This document shows, one piece after another, positions 48,821 to 58,091 of a stretch of DNA of 64,000 bases. The notes beneath the pieces are model-generated. The model was not told the origin of the DNA. It made no database searches and saw only the letters and a list, made by a program, of their open reading frames with translations. The first letter of the stretch is position 1, and every line of letters starts with the position of its first letter. This DNA is from Bifidobacterium sp. GTDB lineage: Bacteria > Actinomycetota > Actinomycetes > Actinomycetales > Bifidobacteriaceae. Location of the stretch: NCBI GenBank assembly GCA_022640915.1, contig JALCCT010000004.1, forward strand, positions 62,001 through 126,000. Reading direction: 5' to 3'. Position numbers and translations under genes: made by a program.

Positions 48821-48880
48821 CTACACCACTGCCACCCACACCACTGCTACCCACACCACTGCTACCTACACCACTGTGCC
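48821..48880. repeat. Four 15-base tandem repeats overlapping the GNAT stop codon
   Basis: Four adjacent copies of a 15-base unit (consensus on plus: CCACACCACTGCTAC) at 48821, 48836, 48851 and 48866. Copies two and three are identical; the outer ones differ by 1–4 bases. The acetyltransferase stop codon lies within the array. Confidence 0.85.
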
Positions 48881-49464
48881 TTGGTAATGATCCGGACTAC
48901 GTCATCGTGGTACTCGTCGATCAGTGCGAAATAATCGTGCCTCGTCGCGCACACCACATGCATGCCGCACTTCTCCATCACGCAGCCGGACTGCGGGTTT
49001 TCCACATAATGCCCGCCCCACACAGCTGACGAATGCAGCTCTTCGAAAGCGACGCCCAACACCGCGTTCAGCGCCTCGGGCATGTAGCCCCTGCCCCAGA
49101 ACGGCCTGCCGATCCAGTAGCCGAGCTCTTTCGCATTCTTCAGCGATTCGCCATACTGGGCCGCAAGCTCTGGATCGGCTTCAATCGGGTTGATGACATG
49201 GCGGCTAACCGGTTTGAGTTCGATGCAGCCCACCGGTTCCCCAGAGCCGTCGGGGCTCTTGATAGTGATAGCCCAGTTGCCATCGTGTGCGAGCAGATTC
49301 GCGATGTCGCCCATGCTTTCCGCCGCGCTCATATGCGGCCGCCACCCACAACGCGGACCAATCCGAGTATCGCTGGCATAGCGAAACAACGACTCGGCCT
49401 CAGCTTGATCATTGACCTTCCAAGGACGCAACAGCAAACGCTCGGTTTCAACCACGGCTCTCAT
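48862..49464 (-). CDS. GNAT-family acetyltransferase (RimJ/RimL-like)
   Basis: A 200-residue N-acetyltransferase beginning with the RimJ-type start MRAVVETERLLLRPWK. The acetyl-CoA region is ELGYWIGRPFWGRGYMPEAL, and NPQSGCVMEKCGMH is near the end. The acceptor is unknown; relatives acetylate ribosomal proteins, small amines or antibiotics. The open frame continues about 105 codons upstream with no similarity, so the ATG at 49464 is used. The last residues (QWCR) and the TAG stop come from a 15-base tandem repeat, so the C-terminus looks recently changed. Confidence 0.9.
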   Translation of the reverse strand: MRAVVETERLLLRPWKVNDQAEAESLFRYASDTRIGPRCGWRPHMSAAESMGDIANLLAHDGNWAITIKSPDGSGEPVGCIELKPVSRHVINPIEADPELAAQYGESLKNAKELGYWIGRPFWGRGYMPEALNAVLGVAFEELHSSAVWGGHYVENPQSGCVMEKCGMHVVCATRHDYFALIDEYHDDVVRIITKAQWCR

Positions 49465-49823
49465 GGCTATATCGTCATGCTGGGATAGGACAGACGCTTT
49501 GCCTGTCGGCAGGCACGGCCCAGATGCGTCTTGGATGCCCAGGCCACCTGACGCACCTCTTCGATGAGTTACGCCCGCGCCTCGCGCGCCAAAGTCCGGT
49601 GACACCCGATCCCATGCGCAAATGGCCCAGCACTCGACTTCGGATGATATTGATCGCTCCACGCCACTTCTCACCTCTGAAGAAACACAGCTAAAGAAAC
49701 CGAGGAGCAACTGCGACGAGAACACGAGCGTTGCAGAACCTCGCAACCTTATTCGGCAACCCTCCGGCTCTGGCATCAAACAAAACGGTCACCCCCATAA
49801 GAAGGGGCAACCGTTTGAACAGG
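49465..49823. other. Intergenic region between the GNAT gene and tRNA-Arg
   Basis: About 360 bases. The reading frame of the acetyltransferase stays open here but shows no domain. The only recognisable element is the tRNA terminator at 49783–49816. Confidence 0.5.
49783..49816 (-). terminator. Terminator after tRNA-Arg
   Basis: On the minus strand AAACGGT/ACCGTTT and an inner CCCC/GGGG pair form a long hairpin, followed by a T-rich run. It starts 8 bases after the tRNA. Confidence 0.8.
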
Positions 49824-49896
49824 TGGGCTTGATGGGATTCGAACCCACGGCCTTTCGCTCCGGAGGCGAACGCTCTATCCACTGAGCTACAAGCCC
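49824..49896 (-). tRNA. tRNA-Arg (anticodon CCG)
   Basis: The minus strand folds as a tRNA of 73 bases. The acceptor stem GGGCTTG pairs with CAAGCCC, the D arm has AGCTCAGTGGATAGAGC, the anticodon loop CTCCGGA reads CCG, and the T arm has GGTTCGAATCC. The 3' CCA is not encoded. Confidence 0.96.
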
Positions 49897-49961
49897 TCAG
49901 CCCCCACTACTGTACACGCCCCACCGACTTTACGCGCCAGACGATGCCTTGCAGCGCGCCC

Positions 49962-52358
49962 TCAGTGCACAACAAACGACAGCGCCTGCAGATCCTGATC
50001 CTTCGAGGAATGTCCCACGAGCGCTTCGAATTCGCCGGGTTCCACTACGCGTCGCTCGCGGGTGTCCACAAGCGAGCACCATGCAACCGGGATATCGACG
50101 ACTGCCATGCGGGTTTCGCCTGGTTCAAGTTCGACCCTGGCATAGCCCTTGAGCTCTTTGTCCGCCCAGCTTACGGAAGTGATTTTGTCGTGGATGTAGA
50201 CTTGTACGGTTTCGCTGGCAGGACGTGTTCCGGTGTTGGTCAGCTGGACGCGGATACGAATCGTATCCTCAACGGCAGCGACGGGGACTTGCGACGATTC
50301 CTCCCCCCGCGCTGCTGTTGCACCAGCCAAAGCACCATCGCCATCATTGCCGTCACCCGGCACAACCGACAAAGTACAAGGCCCGTATTCCACTGAGGAG
50401 TAGGACAGTCCTTCGCCGAAGACGAATGCCGGCTCCTGGGTCAGGTCGGCGTAGCGGTTGCCGTGCTGCCCGCGAATCTGGTTGTAGTAGGTCGGTTGTT
50501 GACCGGCATGCCGAGCAAAGGAGATCGGCAACCGGCCCTTCGGCTCGATCTTGCCCAGCAGCAGCTCGGCGAGCGCCCGACCGCCCTGCATACCCGGATT
50601 GCCCGCCCAGATGATCGCCGAAGCGACTTCGTGCACGCACTGCGGCAGAATCAGCGGTTTGCCTGCCATGAGCACCACGATCAGTGGCTTGCCTGTAGCC
50701 CGGCTCTCCTGGCACAGCTTCTCAAGCAACTCATTCTGAGCGCCGAAAAGCTCGAGTGTCGCCGTGGAACGACCTTCACCGGTCAGCGCAATTACATCGC
50801 CGACCACTGCGAGTGTGGCATCAGCCTGTCTGCTAGCTCGAACCGCCTCGTCGAGCAGAGCAGGATCCGGCTCGCACGCCTGTTGGACCGGCGGCCTGGG
50901 CTGGCCGTCCGCGAAGGCGGCGCCCGCAGGATCAGGCACCAATCTGAGGATATCGGCTCCTTTGGCATACGAGACATTCCAGCCGTCAGGAACTTCCTCG
51001 CGCAAGCCCTGCAGAACGGTCACGATCGTGCCTGTCGGCTCTTCATCGATCCAATTGACTTGCCCGGAGCCACCTGCCCAATCGCCCAGCTGATTGTTCT
51101 CGTCATCTGCCAGGGGCCCCACTACGGCGATGCGTTTCACAGCGTTCGGCACTGCTGATTCGGCGCTCATCAGCGGCAGCGCGCCGTCATTACGCAGCAG
51201 GACGAGCGAGCGTCGAGCGATTTCGAGGTTGAGCGCGGTGTGATCCGGCGCTCCGATCTCCGCTGCGATACGCGCCGCATCAGGAACGCGTGGGTTCTCG
51301 AACAGGCCGAGTTCAAATTTGAGCCGCAACACGCGCGAGACCGGGCCGTCCAGATCACGCTCCTGGATCAGCCCATCTCGGATAGCTGCGAGCGCTCCTG
51401 CGAAGAATCCCGGCGTGCTCATGACCAGATCGTTGCCCGCCCTGACCGCCGCCGCGGCCGCATGCTCGTAGTCGGGCTGGATATGCTGCTCCCAGACCAT
51501 GCGCCCGACGTTGTCCCAGTCGGTGATCAGCATGCCTTCATAGCCCCATTCACCGCGCAGCACGTCGTTCAGCAGCCATTCGTTCAGTGTGATCGGCACA
51601 CCGTCAGTGGTCTGATAGCCCAGCATGAACGTGCGACAGCCCTCGCGCGCCACGCGCTCGAAGGGCGGCAGGAACCATGAGCGTAGTTTGCGGTGCGAAA
51701 TGTCCGCCTCCGACGCGTCGCGCCCGCCCTGGGTTTCCGAATACCCTGCGAAATGCTTAGCACAGGCCAGTATCGCTGTAGGGTCGTCCAAACCGTCGCC
51801 TTGGTAGCCACGCACCATCGCTGATGCGAATTCACCGATCAGGAACGGATCCTCGCCGAAGGTCTCATCCACGCGCCCCCAGCGTAGGTCACGCGCAATG
51901 CACAGCACCGGCGAAAACGTCCAGTGCACACCAGTAGCCGAAGCCTCCACAGCAGTGACCCGCGCAGACCTCTCAATCAGCTCCGGATCCCACGACCCCG
52001 CCATCGTGAGCTGACTGGGAAAGATCGTGGCACCAGGCCAAAAGGAATAGCCATGAATGCAGTCCTCGCCGACAATGAGCGGAATGCGCAGCCGAGTCTG
52101 CCGCACGAGCACCGCCGCCTCAGCCAAGCGTTTGGGGCTCGTGTGCAGAATCGAACCGACATGCTTGTCCAAGATATCGGAACGCAGATCGTTCTGCGCA
52201 TCGAGCTGCATGATCTGCCCAACCTTCTCCTCCATACTCATGCGCCCCAACAAGTCGGCGATGCGCTCCCCGACCGGGGCCTGCGGATCAAGATAGGCAG
52301 GCCGTTCACTCGAAGCGGCGGTGAGATGGCCGTCTGCCCTCTCATCTTCCTTGACCAT
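49962..52358 (-). CDS. GH3-family beta-glucosidase
   Basis: A 798-residue glycosidase of the BglX-like GH3 layout. The N-terminal barrel has GEDCIHGYSFWPGATIFPSQL summarised by its EDCIHGY core, KHFAGYSETQGG, and the nucleophile aspartate in MLITDWDN (Asp280). The alpha/beta sandwich begins near 400, and a fibronectin III-like domain is at the C-terminus (IRVQLTNTGTRPASETVQVY). No signal peptide, so it should cleave imported beta-glucosides. The ATG at 52358 has AAGGG upstream; codons further upstream are Cys-rich and unlike GH3. Its promoter carries the same operator as the ABC–GH30–TetR operon. Confidence 0.95.
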   Translation of the reverse strand: MVKEDERADGHLTAASSERPAYLDPQAPVGERIADLLGRMSMEEKVGQIMQLDAQNDLRSDILDKHVGSILHTSPKRLAEAAVLVRQTRLRIPLIVGEDCIHGYSFWPGATIFPSQLTMAGSWDPELIERSARVTAVEASATGVHWTFSPVLCIARDLRWGRVDETFGEDPFLIGEFASAMVRGYQGDGLDDPTAILACAKHFAGYSETQGGRDASEADISHRKLRSWFLPPFERVAREGCRTFMLGYQTTDGVPITLNEWLLNDVLRGEWGYEGMLITDWDNVGRMVWEQHIQPDYEHAAAAAVRAGNDLVMSTPGFFAGALAAIRDGLIQERDLDGPVSRVLRLKFELGLFENPRVPDAARIAAEIGAPDHTALNLEIARRSLVLLRNDGALPLMSAESAVPNAVKRIAVVGPLADDENNQLGDWAGGSGQVNWIDEEPTGTIVTVLQGLREEVPDGWNVSYAKGADILRLVPDPAGAAFADGQPRPPVQQACEPDPALLDEAVRASRQADATLAVVGDVIALTGEGRSTATLELFGAQNELLEKLCQESRATGKPLIVVLMAGKPLILPQCVHEVASAIIWAGNPGMQGGRALAELLLGKIEPKGRLPISFARHAGQQPTYYNQIRGQHGNRYADLTQEPAFVFGEGLSYSSVEYGPCTLSVVPGDGNDGDGALAGATAARGEESSQVPVAAVEDTIRIRVQLTNTGTRPASETVQVYIHDKITSVSWADKELKGYARVELEPGETRMAVVDIPVAWCSLVDTRERRVVEPGEFEALVGHSSKDQDLQALSFVVH

Positions 52359-52534
52359 GCGGATCACCCTTCCCTTTCGCAAGTCGCACCTCGCCCTACC
52401 GTTCCGTTCGTACGCGTTTGCGCAGCCACAGAAAATACAGCGCACAATCCCCTCAGCATGCATAAGCACCCACACACGAAAACATGCGTCGCATGCGTCA
52501 ATGAGGAATTCGCGACTATATGACAATGCACTTT

Positions 52535-52563
52535 AACTTACTCATGAGTTAACATTTTGTCAA
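52535..52563 (-). promoter_or_regulatory. GH3 promoter with shared TetR-type operator
   Basis: On the minus strand a perfect TTGACA (52558–52563) is followed by the palindrome ACTCATGAGT (52540–52549) in the spacer and a weak -10 (TAAGTT, 52535–52540). A 24-base stretch here matches the promoter of the ABC–GH30 operon at 59.15 kb at 19 positions. A repressor bound in the spacer would block polymerase. Confidence 0.75.
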
Positions 52564-52638
52564 CGCAGAACCCCGTGAGTATTTGCCGATTCCGCCCCCA
52601 TCACCATAGCGGTTCAATCGCCCAGCAGCCTGCCACTA

Positions 52639-53265
52639 TCAGAAATACTCTTCATTCGGCGCAGCAGAAAAAACCGATGCGACAATCTTGCGCACCCCAT
52701 ATTCACTGCTTTTGACCAAGTCGACTTTATCCGGCTCAAGCAGCCATTGCAGCTGCACACCATCCAATAAACCGATGATCGCACTGCTGGCCCGCTCCGC
52801 CTCAGCAATGTTGATTGTGGCCTTGCGCTCCTTCGCAATGTCGATCAAGGCATCCGTGATCTCCCCTCGCAATGCGTCATAGCGATTGGCGAAATCCTCA
52901 CGCCCAGGATTGTTATCTGTTACCGATTCCGAAGACAACGTTACGAAAGTCTGGACAATGCCAGGACGTTCAACGTTTGTTTTGACCGTATCGATGAGAT
53001 GCCGAAACAGATCTGCGCCGCGCGGCATACGTTTGCCCTCGAGATTTTCGAGATCATGCACGTCGCGGAACTTGATCACTTCAAGCAGCAGAGCCCTCTT
53101 GGATTTGAAGTGATGCAGCACGCCGGCCCTTGTCATGCCGACACGGTCGGCGATTTCCTCCAGCGTTGCGTTCGACGTTCCCTTTTTACCGAACACATCA
53201 GAAGCGACCAGCAGTATTTCGCGGCGCTTCTCTTCAGTCGATGCACGTGGTTTGTATTTGCCCAT
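52639..53265 (-). CDS. TetR-family transcriptional regulator
   Basis: A 208-residue regulator. The N-terminal helix–turn–helix has EILLVASDVFGKKGTSNATLEEIADRVGMT in the TetR pattern (the recognition part is GMTRAGVLHHFKSK, residues about 43–57). The C-terminal ligand domain (about 65–200) fits the TetR_C_6-like group often tied to sugar catabolism in bifidobacteria. It follows the DUF624 gene by 18 bases as last gene of the ABC–GH30 operon, so it is autoregulated if it binds the upstream operator. The same operator precedes the GH3 gene. Confidence 0.93.
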   Translation of the reverse strand: MGKYKPRASTEEKRREILLVASDVFGKKGTSNATLEEIADRVGMTRAGVLHHFKSKRALLLEVIKFRDVHDLENLEGKRMPRGADLFRHLIDTVKTNVERPGIVQTFVTLSSESVTDNNPGREDFANRYDALRGEITDALIDIAKERKATINIAEAERASSAIIGLLDGVQLQWLLEPDKVDLVKSSEYGVRKIVASVFSAAPNEEYF

Positions 53266-53283
53266 GATTGAATCATTATCGCC

Positions 53284-53907
53284 TTATGGATGTACTACGA
53301 CATTACGAGACTGTTTCCCCACCAGCAGTCTTGACATGATCCCATCATGCAACCACGCAATAGCCGCGAAGGCAAGAAATATCCAGATGAAGAACAACTT
53401 CCACGCCATAACGGCAGCAGCCATAACCATAAGCGTTATCAACGCCATCGTAATCGATACAGCCATATGCGCCATGCACATCGAGATCGCGGTCTTCACC
53501 GTGGCCATGACGCCCATAACGCGTGCAGTAGGAAGGGCGAATACATAAGGCATCGCGAGCAGCAGCACCGCGGCAATCACGAGAAGAAAAAGCTCTAGGC
53601 ATTGTCCTGCAAATCCCAGATGCGAGACAAGCCAGAGCAACGACGCCAATGCCACGAACAACCCAAAACCACCCACTTCAAGCACAATGCCCTGCATCAG
53701 ATGCTTTCGATAGAGCGAGAAGAAACGTCGTGCACGAGCCCCGTCATCCTTCACCGAACGCACGCTGCCGTACAAGGCAATCGCGCTGGCACCGACAGTG
53801 ACGAGCGGCAATGCGCCCACGACGAACAGCAGATTGAGCATCAGCAGCTCTGTGATTACCTCGAGAACACGATACAGCGGCCCTTGCATCGAAAACAGTT
53901 CTTTCAT
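53284..53907 (-). CDS. DUF624 (YesL-like) membrane protein
   Basis: A 207-residue protein with about five hydrophobic helices and the family N-terminus (LLMLNLLFVVGALPLVTVGA). DUF624 proteins occur with LplB/YtcP-type importers and may help import or signal sugar flux; this is not established. AGAAGG lies before the ATG. It sits between the GH30 and TetR genes in one operon and is a paralogue of the protein at 47.5 kb. Confidence 0.9.
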   Translation of the reverse strand: MKELFSMQGPLYRVLEVITELLMLNLLFVVGALPLVTVGASAIALYGSVRSVKDDGARARRFFSLYRKHLMQGIVLEVGGFGLFVALASLLWLVSHLGFAGQCLELFLLVIAAVLLLAMPYVFALPTARVMGVMATVKTAISMCMAHMAVSITMALITLMVMAAAVMAWKLFFIWIFLAFAAIAWLHDGIMSRLLVGKQSRNVVVHP

Positions 53908-53949
53908 ATTCGCACCTTCTCTTTCTTCCGGCTATGGCCGATGCCACCC

Positions 53950-55341
53950 TCAACCCACATCTATGTCATTCCACACCAAGGTGCATGCTGCATGTCCGGA
54001 AAGAGTAATGACTGCTGCCGTCCCATCATCATCGACACCACTGGTATCAACAAGTCGGATCTCGATATTCTGTGTCTCAGGGCAATCGTTGAAGAGCACG
54101 CAAACCACGGAGCCATCCGGGTTGAGGAATGCCGCAGACAGTACGTTACGTTCCTGCGAGCTTTCGACCAGTACTGATCCCGAGTGCACAAACGCGCTGA
54201 AATGAGCCAATCCATAATAATCCAGCGTCCATGCCGCACGGCCCGTGCGCATGTCGATGCGCACTAGGCCGCGGCATGTGCTCGATCCAAAACCAGGCAC
54301 GGTAGGCCCATTATCCTGATCAAGCGCGACGTTCCACAATACGAAAGTTTTGGCGCCATGCCGCAATGCGCCAATGCAGTTGCGCAAGAGATTGGAGAAG
54401 GCCGGTTCGAATTCAGGGATCCAAGACCCGCCGGATCCTTCAGTGAAATACATGTCGACGCCTGGATGCCTCTGCGCAACAAGCGTTTGAGCTTGTGGGT
54501 CCCCCGCATACCAATGCCAAGCAATGCCATCGAAACAGCTAGACGGCGAGGAGAGCAATTCGTCAGCATAATCAATCCGATCCCAATTGTGATCGTATCC
54601 GAGAATCGCTGTGTCCAAGCCCGCTGAACGTAAAGCGGGAGACAGATGGCGAGCGACGAAATATGCCTCCTGCCGCGCAGTCATCAGCATGCTGGGATAG
54701 TGCAATGGCTCGTAGAGCGGCTCATTTTGCACAGTAACTGCGGACACTTGGACACCATGACGCCGATACTCCTCGATAAATTTGACGAAATATCTGGCAT
54801 ACGCCTCATACCAAACCGGATTGAGCGAACCCCCCTTCATTGATTGCGAAGTTTTCATCCATGCAGGGGCGCTCCACGGCGATGCAATCAGCATGAGGTC
54901 GGGATTGAGCTCATGCGCACGCTTCGTAAGCGGGAGAATCGACTCCAGATCATGCGCTATGGAGAAAGAACTGAGGTCTGCGTCTTGCTCTCCATGTGGC
55001 ATGTCATCATAACTGTAAATCGAGCGTGAATAATCGCAAGCGCCCATGGGATTGCGCAGCACAGACAGTCCAATGCCTCGAGTCCGGTCGAACAGCCCGG
55101 TCATGACGCGATCCCGTTCCTTGTCGCTCAGGACTGTATCGACGAGATAAGCGGAAGAATCGGTAAATGATGCCCCAAACCCGTCAATGCGTTGTCGTTT
55201 CGCATTGGCTTGCACCAGAATATACGCACGATCCGAACCACGGTGCTTCGAGTATCCAATACCGTTGTCAAAGGGCCAGTCAACGCGCCGGAACATCGCA
55301 TCGGGCCCCTCGCTGAAGATTGCGAAAGACACATATGGCAT
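53950..55341 (-). CDS. GH30-family beta-glycosidase
   Basis: Retaining glycosidase of 463 residues without a signal peptide. RIDGFGASFTDSSAYL starts the barrel near residue 51. The acid/base is Glu207 in TVQNEPLYEP, and the nucleophile is Glu301 in YFTEGSGGSW. The final 70 residues are the side beta-domain typical of GH30. The ATG at 55341 follows AAGGA at 8 bases. Its position after an LplB/YtcP-type importer suggests it hydrolyses the imported oligosaccharide. It resembles glucosylceramidase/beta-1,6-glucanase-type GH30 members, but substrate is inference. Confidence 0.93.
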   Translation of the reverse strand: MPYVSFAIFSEGPDAMFRRVDWPFDNGIGYSKHRGSDRAYILVQANAKRQRIDGFGASFTDSSAYLVDTVLSDKERDRVMTGLFDRTRGIGLSVLRNPMGACDYSRSIYSYDDMPHGEQDADLSSFSIAHDLESILPLTKRAHELNPDLMLIASPWSAPAWMKTSQSMKGGSLNPVWYEAYARYFVKFIEEYRRHGVQVSAVTVQNEPLYEPLHYPSMLMTARQEAYFVARHLSPALRSAGLDTAILGYDHNWDRIDYADELLSSPSSCFDGIAWHWYAGDPQAQTLVAQRHPGVDMYFTEGSGGSWIPEFEPAFSNLLRNCIGALRHGAKTFVLWNVALDQDNGPTVPGFGSSTCRGLVRIDMRTGRAAWTLDYYGLAHFSAFVHSGSVLVESSQERNVLSAAFLNPDGSVVCVLFNDCPETQNIEIRLVDTSGVDDDGTAAVITLSGHAACTLVWNDIDVG

Positions 55342-55452
55342 AGTTTCTGTCCTTACACTGCATCTGCCGCTGTTCATTACACCGGCCGCAATAGTCTACG
55401 AGGGCTTGGCTGACGAGGTTATATTGCGCTAGCCAAGCCCTGAGAGCATTGG

Positions 55453-57075
55453 TCACTGTTCGATGTTCTTCGCGTTCAACGTGATTTTCTCGTTGCGAAT
55501 CTTATTGATTGCGTCGATGTTGTTGTCCTTCAGGAACTTCTGATATTTGGTCAGCGTGGAATCGAAAGCAGAATCGCTGCCAGCACGGATCAGCGAGACC
55601 ATAGTGGTAGTCCAGTTCGTTCTGATAGCCGTGAGCGCACGTGACTCAGGCGTAGAAGCGTCGGGATCTATGTTCTCGATGAGGTATTGCGGTTTCAGAT
55701 ACGACTGTCCCCACTTCTGCATCTGCCAGATAGCCGGAACGAAAGAGTCTTTATTGAGCGCCTTGTATCGATCATGCCCGAAAAGCACAAATTCGCCCAT
55801 GCGATATTCCTTCTGCCAAGCTTCTGGATCATCAAGACGCACTTTGTTCGCATTGTCTGTCCAAGATACAGTGCCATCCGCGTTCTTCTTGTACGTCTGC
55901 CCTTCAATGCCAAAGTTCGTCAGCATCTGCCCATAATCACTGAGCAGATATTCGAAGACCTGAATGGCCTTCGCCGCATTCTTTGCCTTCTTCGAAACAA
56001 AATTGATAGACCAGCCCGACATGCCCGCCTGATTGAGCGTAGGCTTATGCCCCTCAGTACTTTCCATGCCGTCAACAGCCACGTACTGATCGTCAGGGTG
56101 AGCCGAAGCCCAAGTCTGCAACTGCGTTCCTGAACTGACAAAATTATTGACGAGCATCGTCGCATATTTTCCGCTGCTCACCTTTTCCTTGAATCCATCC
56201 GCGTCGTCAGCGAACGAATCATCGGAAATGTTGCCATCCGCATGAACCTGCCTCAGGGCCCTAAGCCATGTCAGATAGTCTTTATCCTGCTGGCGGTCAT
56301 AGAACTTGCCGGCTTTGGTAATCGGAACGCCCAGCATATCCTGCAATGTCGCGTCCAAGGAGCTATTCCCGCCGGAGAAATCATTGAACCCGAAGGGAAC
56401 GAGATCTGGAAACTTCTCTTTGATTGTTTTCATTGCCGCTTCGAAGCCCTGCGGCGTCTTGAAATCGGCGCCGTTGAGCGCGGCGAGCACATCCTTGCGG
56501 ATCACGAAGGCGGTAGTCGGATGAATCATGCCCGACTTATAGTCCTTCGGGGTGTTCGAATATGAAGGGTATCCGTAAGTCTTGCCATCCTTGGCCTTAT
56601 ACCAGTTGAGTGTGTCTTTGCTGGCGACCTTATTGAAATAAGGGTCGTATTTGGCAGCAAGATCGTTGAGCGGCAGCGCCCACTGAGGAGCAGTCTTGAC
56701 GGCTTGGGAATTCGCATCGAATGTGGTGACGATGTCAGGCAAATCGCCAGAAGCGAAGTAAGTGTTGAGCTTTGTATCGTCCCCAGTGCTGAAAACCACG
56801 TTAAGATTCAGGTCCTTCGCGATCTGCTTAGTGATGAGGTCTTGCCCCCAGCTCTTATTCCACCAGTCAGCGTTCACGTACCAGGTAAGCGTGTTGTTTT
56901 TGGACTTGTCGGCCTTCCATGCCGGTGAATCCTTGGGAACTGTGTACTTGGCATCGGGAAGGCTCACCGACGACCCCCCTGATTTGCCGCCCCCGCATGC
57001 TGCGAGGGAAACGGCAGCAGCCAGCGCCACACCGGCAGCGACAGCTCGTTTAATGACGGATATTGACTTCAACAT
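55453..57075 (-). CDS. Oligosaccharide ABC transporter binding lipoprotein (LplA/YtcQ type)
   Basis: A 540-residue binding protein. A signal peptide with lipobox LAAC places the lipidated Cys near residue 27, followed by a Gly/Ser linker. The size and segments such as YVNADWWNKSWGQDLITKQI and LPDIVTTFDAN fit the large LplA/YtcQ group that binds oligosaccharides. AAGGAGA sets the start. It follows its two permeases and precedes GH30, DUF624 and TetR genes. Confidence 0.93.
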   Translation of the reverse strand: MLKSISVIKRAVAAGVALAAAVSLAACGGGKSGGSSVSLPDAKYTVPKDSPAWKADKSKNNTLTWYVNADWWNKSWGQDLITKQIAKDLNLNVVFSTGDDTKLNTYFASGDLPDIVTTFDANSQAVKTAPQWALPLNDLAAKYDPYFNKVASKDTLNWYKAKDGKTYGYPSYSNTPKDYKSGMIHPTTAFVIRKDVLAALNGADFKTPQGFEAAMKTIKEKFPDLVPFGFNDFSGGNSSLDATLQDMLGVPITKAGKFYDRQQDKDYLTWLRALRQVHADGNISDDSFADDADGFKEKVSSGKYATMLVNNFVSSGTQLQTWASAHPDDQYVAVDGMESTEGHKPTLNQAGMSGWSINFVSKKAKNAAKAIQVFEYLLSDYGQMLTNFGIEGQTYKKNADGTVSWTDNANKVRLDDPEAWQKEYRMGEFVLFGHDRYKALNKDSFVPAIWQMQKWGQSYLKPQYLIENIDPDASTPESRALTAIRTNWTTTMVSLIRAGSDSAFDSTLTKYQKFLKDNNIDAINKIRNEKITLNAKNIEQ

Positions 57076-57183
57076 GAATCTCTCCTTTGATGGTTCGATG
57101 GGTACCGTATTCCCTGTGGAATGCGGTCAGAGGCCTTCGTCTCGCCTCATCGCGAAGCTAGGCCGGTTCCAATTCCTCCTTTC

Positions 57184-58083
57184 TCACTCCTTGACGGCGC
57201 CCAGCATCGTTCCATTGACGAAGTAGCGTTGCACGAATGGATACAGGATAAGGATCGGCGCGATGGTGATCATGATGGTCGCCAGCCGCAGCCCGCGCGA
57301 TGACGCGTCGAGCACGACTTGGCCGAATCCAAGGTTCGAAGCAGCCTGCGATTGCACGATGATGTTGTACAACCGCATTTGCAATGGATATAGCGCCTCG
57401 TTGTTGATATACAGCTTTGTAGTCATGAAATCGTTCCATTGGAACACGCCATTGAAGAGCGCGATGGTCGCCAGTGCGGGCTTGGAAAGCGGCAGCACGA
57501 TTCGGCTGAATATCTTCCACTCGCTGGCGCCATCAATGCGCGCGGATTCTTCGAGCGAAGCTGGAATCTGCCGGAAGAAATTCATCAGAATTACGACATC
57601 GTAATAGCTGAACAGCATCGGAATGATATACACCCAGAATGTATCCAAAAGTCCAAGGGAACGCATGAGCAGATAGGTGGGAATCATGCCTCCGCCAAAG
57701 AACATCGTAACGATGCCCATCGCCGAGTACAGCCTGCGTCCTTTGAGATATCGTTTGGAAAGCGGATAGGCAAAAATCGCGCAGAATAAAGTATGAGTGA
57801 CGACACCAACTGCGGTTTTGAGCACGGAAATAAGCATGGCATGCCATAACGTATTGTCTTTAAAAACAGTCAAGTAGTTATCAAACGAGAGTTGTGAAGG
57901 CCAGAATATGAACCCACCCTTGTTGAGCGCGTCGTTCGAGGCAAATGACGAGATGACGATGTTCCACACGGGTATCACAACGATAAGGGTGAAGAGTGTG
58001 AGCAGCGCCACGTTAATCACGTTGAATTTCAGCGATGTATGACGCACTGTTTGCGAATCGTTCCTGATCTGTATGTCTTTCAT
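57184..58083 (-). CDS. Oligosaccharide ABC transporter permease (YtcP/LplC type)
   Basis: Permease of 299 residues with six helices. The EAA loop is SLEESARIDGASEWKIFSRI, and the C-terminal FVQRYFVNGTMLGAVKE is typical of the YtcP/LplC group. An in-frame GTG at 58095 would overlap the previous stop, but the ATG at 58083 has AGGGG upstream. Second gene of the operon, 8 bases after the first permease. Confidence 0.93.
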   Translation of the reverse strand: MKDIQIRNDSQTVRHTSLKFNVINVALLTLFTLIVVIPVWNIVISSFASNDALNKGGFIFWPSQLSFDNYLTVFKDNTLWHAMLISVLKTAVGVVTHTLFCAIFAYPLSKRYLKGRRLYSAMGIVTMFFGGGMIPTYLLMRSLGLLDTFWVYIIPMLFSYYDVVILMNFFRQIPASLEESARIDGASEWKIFSRIVLPLSKPALATIALFNGVFQWNDFMTTKLYINNEALYPLQMRLYNIIVQSQAASNLGFGQVVLDASSRGLRLATIMITIAPILILYPFVQRYFVNGTMLGAVKE

Positions 58084-58091
58084 GATGCCCC

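Noticed and set aside
48821..48880. Possible CRISPR array
   Set aside because: The units are 15 bases and directly adjacent with no spacers; no cas genes are present.
49465..49779. About 105-codon N-terminal extension of the GNAT protein
   Set aside because: The extension shows no domain and homology begins at the internal ATG at 49464.
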